Of a stretch of DNA of 64,000 bases, positions 38,745 through 54,152 are shown in pieces. This DNA is from Gymnogyps californianus. Lineage: Eukaryota > Chordata > Aves > Accipitriformes > Cathartidae. The DNA lies in NCBI RefSeq assembly GCF_018139145.2, contig NC_059480.1:14694428-14758427 (forward strand), in the 5' to 3' direction. Position numbers and translations under genes: made by a program. The number at the start of each line of letters is the position of its first letter. Positions within the stretch are counted from its first letter, which is position 1. Below the pieces are notes generated by a model. It was not told where the DNA came from. It did no database searches and saw nothing but the letters and a program-made list of their open reading frames with translations.

Positions 38745-41700
38745 CTTCAAAGAGGGAAAAAAAAAAATAAAATAAGCATTAAGGCAATAAGGAAAAAGAG
38801 CTAGAGGACCTGAAACAAACTATTATAAGGAGTGACCTCTTCTAAAACCAAAATATAACAGTTCCAGTGATACATTATAAATATCATAGTTCTAAAATAC
38901 TGTGTCACATCTACATGTTCCCCAGTCTCCTCACACTAAGTCAGTAAGCAAATTTTTCAGTTTAATTGTGTCTCAAAAAAACCTTTTTTAGAAACAGACA
39001 CTGTAGATAGCTGAAGCCCATGAGGACAGTCTGGAGATCTATCTGTTTTTAAAGGTGTCTTTAACTTGACTGAAGTCAATTAAGAATTTCAGTTTCTTAA
39101 AATCACTATGTCTGAGCATCAGTGAAAAATACAACATTTTAATGTTCCACTTCTTCCAAACTGTCAAGCTGCCTACCTCTTTCTTTTCAATGCTTTGATG
39201 TGGAGCATCCTAGCATCTCCAGAATACTCCAGGCCATTCTGATTAAGAGGTCTGAACAGGGAGGGATGTTACATTTCTTAGACACTGAACAAAACCATCT
39301 TTAATAGCACAGGTGCTGGTAGTGATGCTAGTATGTGCTCAGCCAACAGCATGCATCAGGAAACAAAGGCAGGATTCCACCTCCTACTCTTCAAGGTAAG
39401 AGGCATCAATTTACTGAAAGGAATAAACAAGCTGGTGCAAAAAATTTCACCTGTACTGCAAGGGTCAGTTGCCTTATTCACAGGTTCATTGACTGAAACT
39501 AGAAAGGAGTATTAAAAGGTTTTAGTCTAACCTCTTGCATAACAGGCCATGAATCCTATGCATGAAGTGCATATGCTTTACCTGAACCACAACACACATA
39601 ATAGAAAAACTTAGCATCTTAATGATTTCAATTGATGCTAAATATTCTACAATTCCAGAAGAGTTGTTCCAATAAATAATTAAGAGGGTGCATTATATTT
39701 CCAAGTTAGGTACATCAATTTTAAGTGTCCATGCACCAGGCATAGTCATACCCACTGTCTCCTATTACAAAGCATATTCTATAATGGAAAGTCTCTTTCC
39801 TGGTGTAGGTGCTTCAAGCTTTGAGGCTGAAACATGGAGGGTGGGGACACTTCACAGATTCAACATTATTAAAGTTGCCAGACTTTCTCTGCTCTTAGTC
39901 ACTTGCTGTATCCGATGTGGTGCCTGACCTTTGAGAATTTACACTAAACCCAAAGCTTTTTAACTGAATAGACATGACACAGACTGCAGAAGCAACCTGT
40001 ATATTCTCCTTTTTTGTTTTTCTTTTTAAACCACTGGCAGAATGTTTGGATCATATACAAACTTCATCAAGAGTATTTTTATATGACAGACTTGCTAAAC
40101 AGTCAGCTTTCAAACCATCCAACCTGCGCTCGATTGATTCTGTATTATTCTAGATTCCTATTAAACCTGTGTGCAGTAAATTCCATACACGGAGTATCAC
40201 ATCAACATTGTCTTACCCTGATCAATAGACTAATAAAAGAGGTACTGAGCCAGATAGGGAACCACCTACAGTACCTTAATGCCTGGCATACAACATTTGG
40301 TATCACATCTGATTAGCCAGATTGCTTCTTATTCTTTAAAGCTTTGTCACAGAATTAGAGTTCTTTCAGTTTTCTAGAACGTGTTTCAGCAAGCATTAAA
40401 ATCCACTATTAACAGCTTAGGTAGTTTAAAAGCACTAGCTGATAAAGTGTGTTATTCAGACATACCAGCCCTCAAGTGAGTTGCATGCTCTAGTCTGGGA
40501 CTGTGCAGAACTTTTGGAAATTGTAACTCTAGATTCACAAGTGGTTTCAGCAGAATTCAGAATCTGAGTGCAAGAGGTAGCCTGTCTGCTTCTACAAACA
40601 CAGACAAAAGGAAGCTTCCTCAAGGTAGCTTCCTGAGGCCTACAGCAAAGAGAACACTGCTTTTGCTAAAACCAAATGATCAACAACAGCATTCATATTT
40701 GAGAGTTCCCTAATAATTAGGGGTTTTTCAAGACACGACTCCTAAAACCATTTTTTAGAACAGCTGTAACACATGTACATTACACCCTGCAATGATTCGA
40801 AGACTATAAATCCCACTACTTCATTCTTTCTCTCTGCCCCAGCACAATCGGTAGCTTCTATGCACTGGTAACAGATTTGGTCAGTTTACTGCCAGTTTCA
40901 AAACTTTTTTTTTAGCCACACTGGAGTTTTGGTAACAGATTTTCACAATGATTACCAAACCATATGGCAATATTTACTTTTCAATGGAAAAAAAAAATAT
41001 ATATTTTAATACACCAGTATATTTCCACATCACTGTACATGCTTTTTGTTTAAAGCAAGTGATAATTTTAAAAATTACTACTGTACGACAATATAGTTAT
41101 TTTGGTTTTCCCCAGAAAATTTTACTGCTAAAGCACAAAAAAATGGAATGCAGACTTTATGAGCTCTTTTTCAATTAGTGGGAAATGGGTTTTGATCAAA
41201 AAAACTTAAACAACTGTAGCACAGTATAGCAGCTCTATACATTCTGTTCATGCACTAAATCTTCTCATTTCACAAAATGAATTTACAATTGCTTTTAACA
41301 AGTCAGTGGCAGCTATAACGATGCATATTTGATAGGGACTAATTAGATTTTTCATAACAAATTCTATGTTCATTGACTTAAAGTACTTTTCATTTGATTG
41401 TTTTTAAGGTTCCTAAAGCTTTTAACTGCATCAAGTTCAGAAACATACATACCGTCTAATATTGTCACATACGCTTATTTTTTAAATTTTGTATCCTTTC
41501 ACCATGTAACTAAAACTCAGCTATCAAGCAACATAACAGTTTATTATTTCAGACCTGCGGACTGTTTCACGTCAGCACTGCCTACATCATTTCTAAAGTT
41601 CTACATATGCTACTTGCTTAGAAAAGTCACGTTGTTTCTCAAGGCTGGTATTCTCAGCACTATGGAAACAAACCTACAAGGCATAAAAAGGCTCTCTATG

Positions 41701-44700
41701 GAGTTCCTGCAAAAAAACGTGCCTGTGCCTTTCCTAACTTTTAGCTGGAGATTGTACCCGAAGAATATTCATGAGGAACTTAATAGAAATAAAAGGCAAG
41801 CCATCACTTTCTGAATTCTAAATCCGGTCTAAACTTCTATTTCCAAGTAAATATTATTACTCATGTAATTGATAAAGGAACTGTGTTTTGGATGAACAGA
41901 AGATTACATGCATAAAATGAACTTGCTTTGACAGGAAAAGTCAAAGACTTTTAAGGAGAAATTCCATTTCCAAATCCACCCCCCCCTTGACATAACACAG
42001 TTCTACACAAAAAGAAAGTGGAAGATTTCCTATTATTTCCCTATTATCTGTAAACTGAGGACACCAATCACAAGCACAATCTCTAAAACAGGAAATAAAA
42101 TTAAAACTGTGTCAGCATTTACTGCTATTAGATATTCTTCTCTTGCCATATTTATGCCATTTAAGGAATGATAAGGCATTTATGTCTCTAGTGAGGAAAC
42201 TGATTATTCCCTACCTTGCAGTATTTTATTTCTCAATACAGGGTGGAAATACTGTACACACACACTAAGGAAAAATACTTTAAAATTGACTAGGAGTCAA
42301 AAATGCATCATTAATAATGTCTTCAAAGGAGGCCTGTATAGGAAGGAAGTTCCTCTGTCTCTCAAAAACTGTGTAGACACTGTTCTGACTCTGATATTCT
42401 ACAATATGCTCCGTACAGGTAATGCTGGTGTTCTTAAATAGCAAGTGCTAGGCCTTCTTAGTAATATTTCAACTGAATAACTTTAAAAGCATTTATACCA
42501 ACAAGTTACTGGACATTTGTTCCAGGAACCATTTAATGACCAACATTTATATACAGATTACTGAGGCAGCTTACATTCCCTACTGACACATGACCTACTA
42601 CAGAAGACTAATAGCTATGATTATCAAACACACAAATCAGTTTAGCTGCCAATGGTGCTAGCCAGCTGGGTGCCATCAGTCCACAGGACCATCCCACCTA
42701 CAGTGCTGTTGTTCCTCTGCATACAATGAGCACAGGGGTTTTTGTTGAATTTCCATGTTTCCTATACTGGAAGTTCCTGTCTTCTAGTGTCTTAGAGACT
42801 GGATGCCACACAGGAGAACAGTGCTCAAATGGCAACGTGCTCAGAAAGAATAATCTTTCGTAATTGCATTCTTCTTGAGTCAGAAAATGGAGATCACTGT
42901 AAAGTAACTGTTTAAACTAGCAACCCACACCTCAAGGGTTAAAAGAAAAATCTCACAGAAACAATAGAAACAGGCATAGCAATCAGCTATTCCAGACTGT
43001 CAAGGGCTGTGGTCAAGCTTTCATCACCCGTACACAGACCAGTCTCTAGAGCTACAGCCCACAACCATGAGCTATTTTTTCCACATTCATTCCCTGCTAA
43101 ATGCTCTGGTCTCAGACAGCCCCAACTCTTCTTTAACAAGATCTTCAACATTAACTCCCCCCACGGGCAGCCGGAAGCTGTTCGCTCACTCTCATAAATA
43201 GCAAATGACGGAGGTCAGTTTTCAGCCTCAGGTGCACAATGGTGGCAAGATCTGTACTCTTCTCAGTAAATAGTGCCATAAATCAGAATCTCAGAAACCT
43301 CTTGATCAAATGTCCCTTGATTCAAAGACACTAACCCCAAAGAAATATCAAATATCAATTTATTTAATTATCTATATGGATGCTAACTTACTTTGTCCCA
43401 TCTTTTGTGCCATCAGACCACCTGACAAGACCATACTACTGTGTGGCTGGTACTCTTACTATAGGAGTTCTAAAACAAAACAGATTTTGCAGAAAACCTA
43501 GATACTGAAATTTGTGAACCTGGTTTTCAAACAGTTCTTCAGTAACCTTAGCTCTGCATTTTAAATCCCCATCACCAGGGAAAGTGAGGCAGCCCTATAA
43601 CTAAACTAGACCAGTTCCAGAGAGAAAGTCTTAAAGACAACCAAATTCTGAATTTGGTGTTTTGTGGACTTTTGAATGAACTACCATGTTCACAAAAGTT
43701 AGCATAGTAAGTAATCTACTGCATATTCTGCAGACAGTACAGATACCAAGCCGGTAAGTACTATGCTCTGTGCTTTTAGATGTTTCTGATAAAATGAGTG
43801 TTTAAAAAACCCCACACAAATTAAAAAAAAAAACCAAACAAAACCACCCAAGGGGAGTTCTAGGAAGTAAGCAGTCTACGTATATACTCAGGTAGTAGAC
43901 AGGGTTTCTACCTTAACATCATTTGTAATGGATACATCCATAGGCAGCCTCTGTATGGATTTAAGAGATTCAGTGGTGAAAGGAATAGTACGTATTACTT
44001 CTCCTTTATGATGGGCCTGAACTGCTAAGAACCTGGGTAAAACGATTCTGATGGACAGAAAAACAAAGGAGGATGGCAAATACATGTCTCAAAAGAGCTG
44101 CAGCTGAGTAGGTAGAGAAGGAAGACTGGTAACTGTTTCAACACTCACAATCCAGGTGATTCTAGAAAATACCTCTTTAATATGTGTCATCTGGGAAAAG
44201 TTCTTCAGAGTCCCTAACCTAAAGCTCCTGAGCCAGGTACTGCACTGATAAATGCAGCATCACTTTTGGAGGTCTCATCTGAGATGAGAACGAAGGCGCA
44301 AACAAACCTTGAAATGGTGGCCCTGAAAACATCAGCTTCTAAAATACTATGTACAGGAGCCACCATTTTTTGGTACAAGTTCTATCTAATTGAGCAGCTC
44401 CTTACAGAAAGCGGAGGCTTTCTAGTTGCAAAATTATGGTACTCCTTTATAAAGAAGCAATAGTCTTCAAGGAGATTGGCATCTCCCTTTGAAATTTCCA
44501 TTGTAAATGTGAAAATATTGAGGGGTACTGAAAAAGCTTTTGTTCTGCCCTGTATTAGAAAAATAGCATCTAGCATCTTAGCCACATGCAGTTGTTTCTT
44601 AAGTGAAAGATTTAGGAAAAGGCTAAACTGATTTCCTTGAATTAAGTCATTAAACACCTCAGGCAAGACCTTTGGATCTATTTTTGTGTGCAAAATTCAG

Positions 44701-47700
44701 GCAGTAGATCCAGAGTGTCCACGCCAGCTGCAATAACAGCCAGCTGCGCTTTGATCAGCGGAGAGAGACAAGCGTATAGCGCCTTGGGTAGGAAAGGCTT
44801 TCCTGTTGTAGGGAAGAAGAACAGACTGAAGTTTCATCAAAGGACCCAGCACTTTGCAGAAGAATGTTCTTTGTTCAACTGTTGACAAAAGTCTACCAGA
44901 AACAGTGTGAAAAAACAGAGTAACTTCAGACAGAGAACTGAAGGTTAAAACTGCAGCTAAATGAAACGCAACCCAGAAAATCTGCTCAAAAGTACAGACA
45001 GCACTTTAGCCCACAAACCTTATCAAAGGTCACCAAAGGACAGAAGACAGACAGATACCTGGAATCTGAGAAATCTTGTGTGATTTTTTCAAAATGCTTC
45101 AGCAGGAGGAGAAAGGTTCCCAGAAGCAGCTGCTGGAGCTTGAGGGGCACGACAGCTCAGGAGATTGGCTTTTCACTTCTCAGTGGACAGAAGTGCCACT
45201 TCACACAAAGGACAGGATACTGGGCTGCACAGAATGCCACTGTCTCGCTCAAGTCCCACTTACAGGGAGAGCAGCCAAATGGACAGAAACTTGGGAGGAC
45301 AGTAATGGGACAAAAAGAGGGCCTACGTGTGTGGCCAGGCCATTTACCTCCAGAAAATGCATGTGAGACTAAAGTCTTGTATACTGGGAACTTAAGGACT
45401 CAAGGCAAGATGGCAGTGCACATCCTCATGGCAACCATGTGGGATTACCCTTGACAGAACTTTCCTGAAGAGCCAACAGACATGGTAAGAAGGTATTCTT
45501 GAAGATACCACTGTCTCTTTATGGCTCTATGTTATGATGCAATTAACTTCAATGAACTGAGTCTCCAGCTCATCCACCATTTGAGAGAAATTAATTCGTT
45601 GCATGAGAAGAGGGCCAACAGCATGCCCTTATGCATACTGCCAGAGCAAATATTCCTTTAAAAGTACATATTGATACAGATAATGTGAACATAAAAACAA
45701 AATCATCACCCAAAGGAGAACACCAATTTGTAGTCAAAGAGGAAATATGACTGCTGCTTCGAATAAGACTCTCAGCAGTCTGATCTCACCTACCTAAAAT
45801 CGAACTACTGAACTACAGTATTGAGAATCAGCCACGCTGAGTTTGGTATCTCTGTTCTTAACTTTTTGAGTTTACAGACAGTCTTTTTAAGATCAAAGTA
45901 TCATTTAATGAACAGTACCAAAGCACATAAAAATTTAAAACGAGAATCTACATTTATATCCAAATATTCCTTTATGGTTGCCTAGTAAACAAGTAGGTTT
46001 GTAAAATCCTACTACAGGTTCCTTCCTCCACTCACACAAACCGAACAGTTTCCGCTTAGTTTTCCTCCCAAAAGAGACAACCAGTCCTCTAAATTGCTAT
46101 AGTGCTTTGTTCTTTTCCATTTAAGCCTTATTCCAAGTTGTTTTTTAATAATCAGGGGCACTGAGCAAGAGTTAATAAGTATGACTTTTGCCAATATCAG
46201 GGTATCACTGATTTATTAGGATTGGGCAAATTATCAAGAACCAGCTCCTTCTCTACCTTCCTCTCCCCAAACTTTCCTGAGGTTTTGCCTTTGCCCCCAC
46301 AAAAGATTCATCAAGTAAATATCCTAATGATCAAGTCAAGATACAGTAGTAATAGATAAGATACTTCTATGTTTGTCACTTCATCATCCACAGCAGTGTA
46401 ACTGCATTACTGCAACACTACCAGGAACACTACGTACAAATCAGGTTACCTCTGTTCCAGAAAATCTGAATTCAAGGTGAAACATATGAAGAGGTCAGTT
46501 ACGATGGAGAGAGAAAAAGAAGTCTGCCTTCCAAGGAAACAGTGGGAAACGTTGAATTATTGGACAAACTAGATACTATAAGGGAAAATGGCTGCTCTCT
46601 AACCATTTATATGAATATAAAACTGGGGATAAGTGAAGCCTGATAATTAGTTTTATGTCAAAGAATGGAGCCTTCAAGAGCATCCTTCTGATAGGACAGT
46701 GAAGACATAAAACCTAATTAGCTCCAAATTGTAATTCAATAAGCTTACAAATAGGTTTAAAGATGCTGTAGCTATCACCAATAAATGATGGGCTTATAAG
46801 GTACCTCAGTCCTTTGTTGTGCTGCACTTTTGTTTGTTGATCTTTACATGCTGTTTTAGACTACATCAGTGGCTTTTTAGTCCAAAAGTGTTCCTTTTTT
46901 CATATGAAGTAGTATCTGAACAGATCAGTGCTACATATCACTTACTCATATCTAACAGTAGGAAACAAAAAAATACCTACAATAACTCTCCCCCAGAACC
47001 ATTTTATGTGACAAGATGAGTAAAACTGGTCACCCAGAAAAGTCCACCTTTCAGTCTTGGAGATAGTTATATCATTCTCATCCCCTTCTCCAAACGGCAA
47101 TATCCCTCTTGAAGAAACAGTACATTAAATTCAAATTTTTCTTTACATTGTAGTTCAACCCTGAACTTTCTGGATTTGGACGTCTGAGTTCAAAAAGATT
47201 CCTGTAAGTAGTACCCTTATGTCAACAAGAAATTCTCATAACTATTTTCAATATAGCATTCACTGGTTTTCCATTTGAATTATCAACAATTACGTCAAAA
47301 CTGAAGTAAGATTTCAAGTAAGTTAACATGGAATTTCAGAACACACTTGCAGGCAGGCAGGCAAAGGTCAAGACCTCCCCCTCCTCCCAATCCAGTTTAT
47401 TCAAACATGTGCAGCTTATGAAAAAGCAGGAAAATAGAAAAAAAAAAGTCAGAACATCACTAACCTCTACCTGAAACAGTATTGTCTTTTGCTCAGTTCA
47501 CAGGACACTGAACATCTACACAGTGCATTGTTTGTTACTCTTCACAGCCTCCAGGAGAATGAGACGCATGTTCTCCTTGTACACATCAGCAAGTGATCAG
47601 AAACATCGAGTCACTAGGACTAGGCCCCATCAGTCATGGAAACACACTAAGAGCCCCAGTGTTCCTGTCTTTTCAGTGCACAAGCTATAGGATTTTATTC

Positions 47701-47858
47701 TGTTCAGCATATAATTTTCCTGATTAATCAACTTCCTTATATGAGATTTTCACACTGTATAATTTTAAAAAGCATGAAACTGTTAAAATACTAAAAATGG
47801 GGTACGTTAAAGCCTTAAAGGAAAAAATAATTAAATCACAAAGATAAGCTGAACTTAC
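38745..47858 (-). other. DLG1 intron, 9.1 kb
   Basis: Large intron between the second PDZ2 exon and the linker exon. It includes a less A+T-rich patch at about 45070-45470 with two overlapping open frames, a (CAGG)3 run near 47349 and several A-rich tracts. The plus-strand frame at 41398-41814 (138 codons) has no recognisable homology. No RNA gene or transposon body was identified. Confidence 0.8.
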
Positions 47859-48003
47859 AGTTTGTGATGTCAGGAGGGGCATAACTGTCATTCATGAACA
47901 TGCTGGTGGGTTTTGCAACTTTCAGATAAACAAAGTCAGATGTGTTTTTTAAGGCAGTCACTGCTTCTTCATGAGTAACTTCTTCTAAGCAAACACTGTT
48001 CAC
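47859..48003 (-). CDS. DLG1: DLG1 exon: second half of PDZ2
   Basis: This 145-base exon (48 codons plus 1 base) encodes [34 protein letters not shown] and [14 protein letters not shown]. It holds the PDZ2 pocket helix with the class I His of VTHEEAV and the closing strand FVYLKVAKP, then begins the linker. PDZ2 of SAP97 binds C-termini such as those of GluA1, Kv1 channels and PTEN. The acceptor follows tttctttag and the donor is GTAAGT. Confidence 0.97.
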
Positions 48004-51427
<3,424 letters not shown>

Positions 51428-51597
51428 CTTTAGGGCCTTTAACAAGTTTGATTTCCACTATTTTTTCTGTGACTGGTTTTCTTCTTTTGACATACAATCG
51501 TACAATTGATCCCGCTTCTTTCAATGCTTCAACTGCTTTGCTGTGTGTCACATCACGAACATCCACCTCATTTACTCGTAGAATGCAATCGTTAACC
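51428..51597 (-). CDS. DLG1: DLG1 exon: end of PDZ1 and start of PDZ2
   Basis: This 170-base exon (1 base completing Arg, 56 codons, 1 base) encodes [40 protein letters not shown] and [16 protein letters not shown]. It carries the PDZ1 pocket helix with the class I His of VTHSKAV, the last PDZ1 strand IVRLYVKRR, the very short linker that fixes PDZ1 and PDZ2 as a rigid tandem, and the first PDZ2 strand. The acceptor follows gctgtctctag and the donor is GTACGT. Confidence 0.97.
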
Positions 51598-52968
51598 CTA
51601 GAGACAGCAACATTCATGTTCAGCTGTTGTGTCATAGCAGAGTGGATACATTAGGAGCCTAATATTTTATCTACAATACACTAACATACATGTTAACACA
51701 TTAAGATACATAGATTTTGCTTCAAAATCATATTGATTCAAGGCAATGCTCTAAAATTAATTAATAGTGCTTAAAAATAAAACAAGGATCACTAGAAAAC
51801 ATTTAACAGGAATATTTTGTTCACAGCCGAAGAGGACACCATCTTATATGTGTTTCATTTAAACAGTACTCTGAACAGAGCTTCATACAAACTACCTGTT
51901 GTTTAGGGCTGTAAGAAAGAATTAAAAAATTCAGAAACTAGGAGGCACACAATGAGAACACACCAGTTTTAAGCCATGATATGAACAAGTCAATCTCCAT
52001 TCCTGCTTTTCACAAGCTGTTTAAGTGCTGGCCTTCATTTAACATGTTGCTGTAGTAACACTGAGCTCTCATTACACCAAGTACAATGCCTGACCCACCT
52101 GTCACCATGTTCTGCCAGATGTACCTCTGACAATGGCCAACAAGCTAAAATGAAGCCTTGAAATAAGCTTATTAGGACTAAAAACCATAACACATCAGGC
52201 ATTTGCACCAAAAATGGCAAGGCAAATTCTTGACAACACAAGAGAAAAAAAAGCTGGTCCTACAATTGGATGTGGTTTTTTTCCCCCACACACTGATACA
52301 GGATTATACTTAAAGACCGTTCTGGATTAGAAAAATAATTTATTAATGCAATTTGTTATTAACCTCTAACAGTACTCTTCAAAGGAAGTTGCAAATATCA
52401 CTTGCTACCATCTAGTAATATGCCAACATTTCCCCACTAGGAGTTAAGTAGTCGTATCAGTCCACAATTAAATAAGAAAATGGGGTACACTGGAAAAGGA
52501 GTACTCTATTGATTTAAAGAAAAAATATTGCTTTTGAAGATGTGTAGTATCTTTGACAAATTAAGACATAGAATTATACCAAGCATAGAAGAGGGTTGTT
52601 ATTAAGCTCAACTATCTTACAGATCAGAAAATCCACACATGGATAACCAAGAGTTACTTATCTAACCTAAGCTTTTCCTTTGTATATTGAATTAAAGACT
52701 ATAGAACATGGCATAATCAATTTATACCACTGAATAGAAAAGATAAAGTACACTTAATTTCACTTAACTGCAGATTTTATTGGTTGGGAAAAAAAAAATT
52801 GGTCCACTCAAACATTTTTCATTATTTACAAAATACTTCTGTAAGAACAACTTATTTAAAATGTAATGTAGCATGATAAAACTACTAAAAGTAACAGAAA
52901 GTGTTCTATCCACTGTTTGAAAATATAATAATAAACATTTAGCAACCCAACACAGAAAGTCATCATAC
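51598..52968 (-). other. DLG1 intron, 1.4 kb, within PDZ1
   Basis: Intron splitting PDZ1. No repeat, RNA gene or extra exon was recognised; the minus-strand frame at 52035-52241 has no support. Confidence 0.85.
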
Positions 52969-53093
52969 CGTAATCTTCCATCCTGTGCAGCTGCACCCCC
53001 GGCTATAATTTTTGTAATGAAAATACTTGAATCATCCCCAATATGTGGATTGTCTGTACCACCTGCAATGCTAAAGCCAAGTCCTGAATTTCC
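52969..53093 (-). CDS. DLG1: DLG1 exon: first half of PDZ1
   Basis: This 125-base exon (41 codons plus 2 bases) encodes [20 protein letters not shown], then [20 protein letters not shown] and L. It carries the GLGF loop of PDZ1 and the [10 protein letters not shown] strand. It differs from the human peptide I remember at one place (IIAGG for IITGG). The acceptor follows cctttag; the donor GTATGA is moderate, and the split Arg codon (CG|G) joins to the next exon. Confidence 0.97.
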
Positions 53094-54101
53094 CTAAAGG
53101 TAGAGGGGAAAAAAAATTTACACATTTCTTTTTGGGGGAAAAGATATTCTAGTATATAGATTTGGTTCTATATTGAATCAAATAGATATAATTTTCACTG
53201 ATAAAAAATATTAAAAGATATTTTAAGCAGTATACTACATATAAGCATATGTAAGATGTAATTATACTTATTTTCATAGAACATAAGTCATTGTGTAACT
53301 GTAAGATATACAGTTCCAACCCCAGAGCTTTCTCATTGAACTTGATAAACCAGATGAAAACTTCCCTCTCTAGTGAGCTAGATCTTTGAGATTATTCATA
53401 GAAATATTTGCTCCTCATTAAATTATTAGTGACAAATTATTCTTCCCAGAGAAGCCCCCAAGTAATTTGTGTCACATATGTAATATAGCCTCACAGATGC
53501 AGAGATTCAGATTTACATTTTCTCTTCAAAGGTCGCCTGCCCTTACTATCAACTGCAAGACCTCTTCACCCTCTCAGTAACCACCAGAACTGCTACAGGT
53601 ATCAAATACAACCATTTCCTTCTTTCTTTTTGTTAAGAGTGCAGCTCAAGAGAGAACTGAGATAGATCTCAACATTGTAAACCTAACAAAGCAATGCATA
53701 TGACAAGGTGTCACTTGTAATCTCAAACAGAAGCCTGAATCTCAATAAAAACTTAATGGTAAAAATAAAAGCCTATCATAAATGGCAATATAGGAAATAA
53801 CATCATAATTTGTGTTATTACTCTCTACAAGCCTAGATAATAACATTAAATGCAGTATGTCTCAGAGAAATCCTTCCCCCATTTTACTCTCAACAGTCAA
53901 GGATATTAATAAACTTCTATTGCTGCTCCAGCGACTGGGTGTATTTTTTTTCTTTAGGTTAAAAAATCTACCTAAAGAGAAAAAAAACCAGTAAGCATTA
54001 TTTTGGATTGCCATTTAGCAGTATCAAGAGGTTAATTTTTAATATTAAAGTATCATAAATCCCATCTAAAACAGAGTACAGAAAGACACTTAGCGTGTTA
54101 C
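53094..54101 (-). other. DLG1 intron, 1.0 kb
   Basis: Intron between the pre-PDZ1 exon and the first PDZ1 exon. A+T-rich with no recognised element. Confidence 0.85.
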
Positions 54102-54152
54102 CCTTTCAAGAGTAATTTCTTCATACTCATAATCTGCATCCGTGCCATTGAC
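54102..54152 (-). CDS. DLG1: DLG1 exon: lead-in strand of PDZ1
   Basis: This 51-base exon (17 codons, phase 0 at both ends) encodes VNGTDADYEYEEITLER. The acidic EYEEITLER forms the first strand of PDZ1. The acceptor follows tctttatag. The donor GTAACA is weak. Being a multiple of three, it could be skipped in frame, but that would remove the first strand of PDZ1. Confidence 0.96.

Noticed and set aside
41398..41814. Plus-strand open frame, 138 codons
   Set aside because: Composition follows the A+T-rich background, with many Leu, Phe and Ser codons; no family resemblance.
44382..44693. Minus-strand open frame of 103 codons with a protein-like stretch
   Set aside because: It is in the sense direction of DLG1, but no DLG1 peptide fits here: the flanking PDZ2 and linker exons already join in phase and encode a complete linker.
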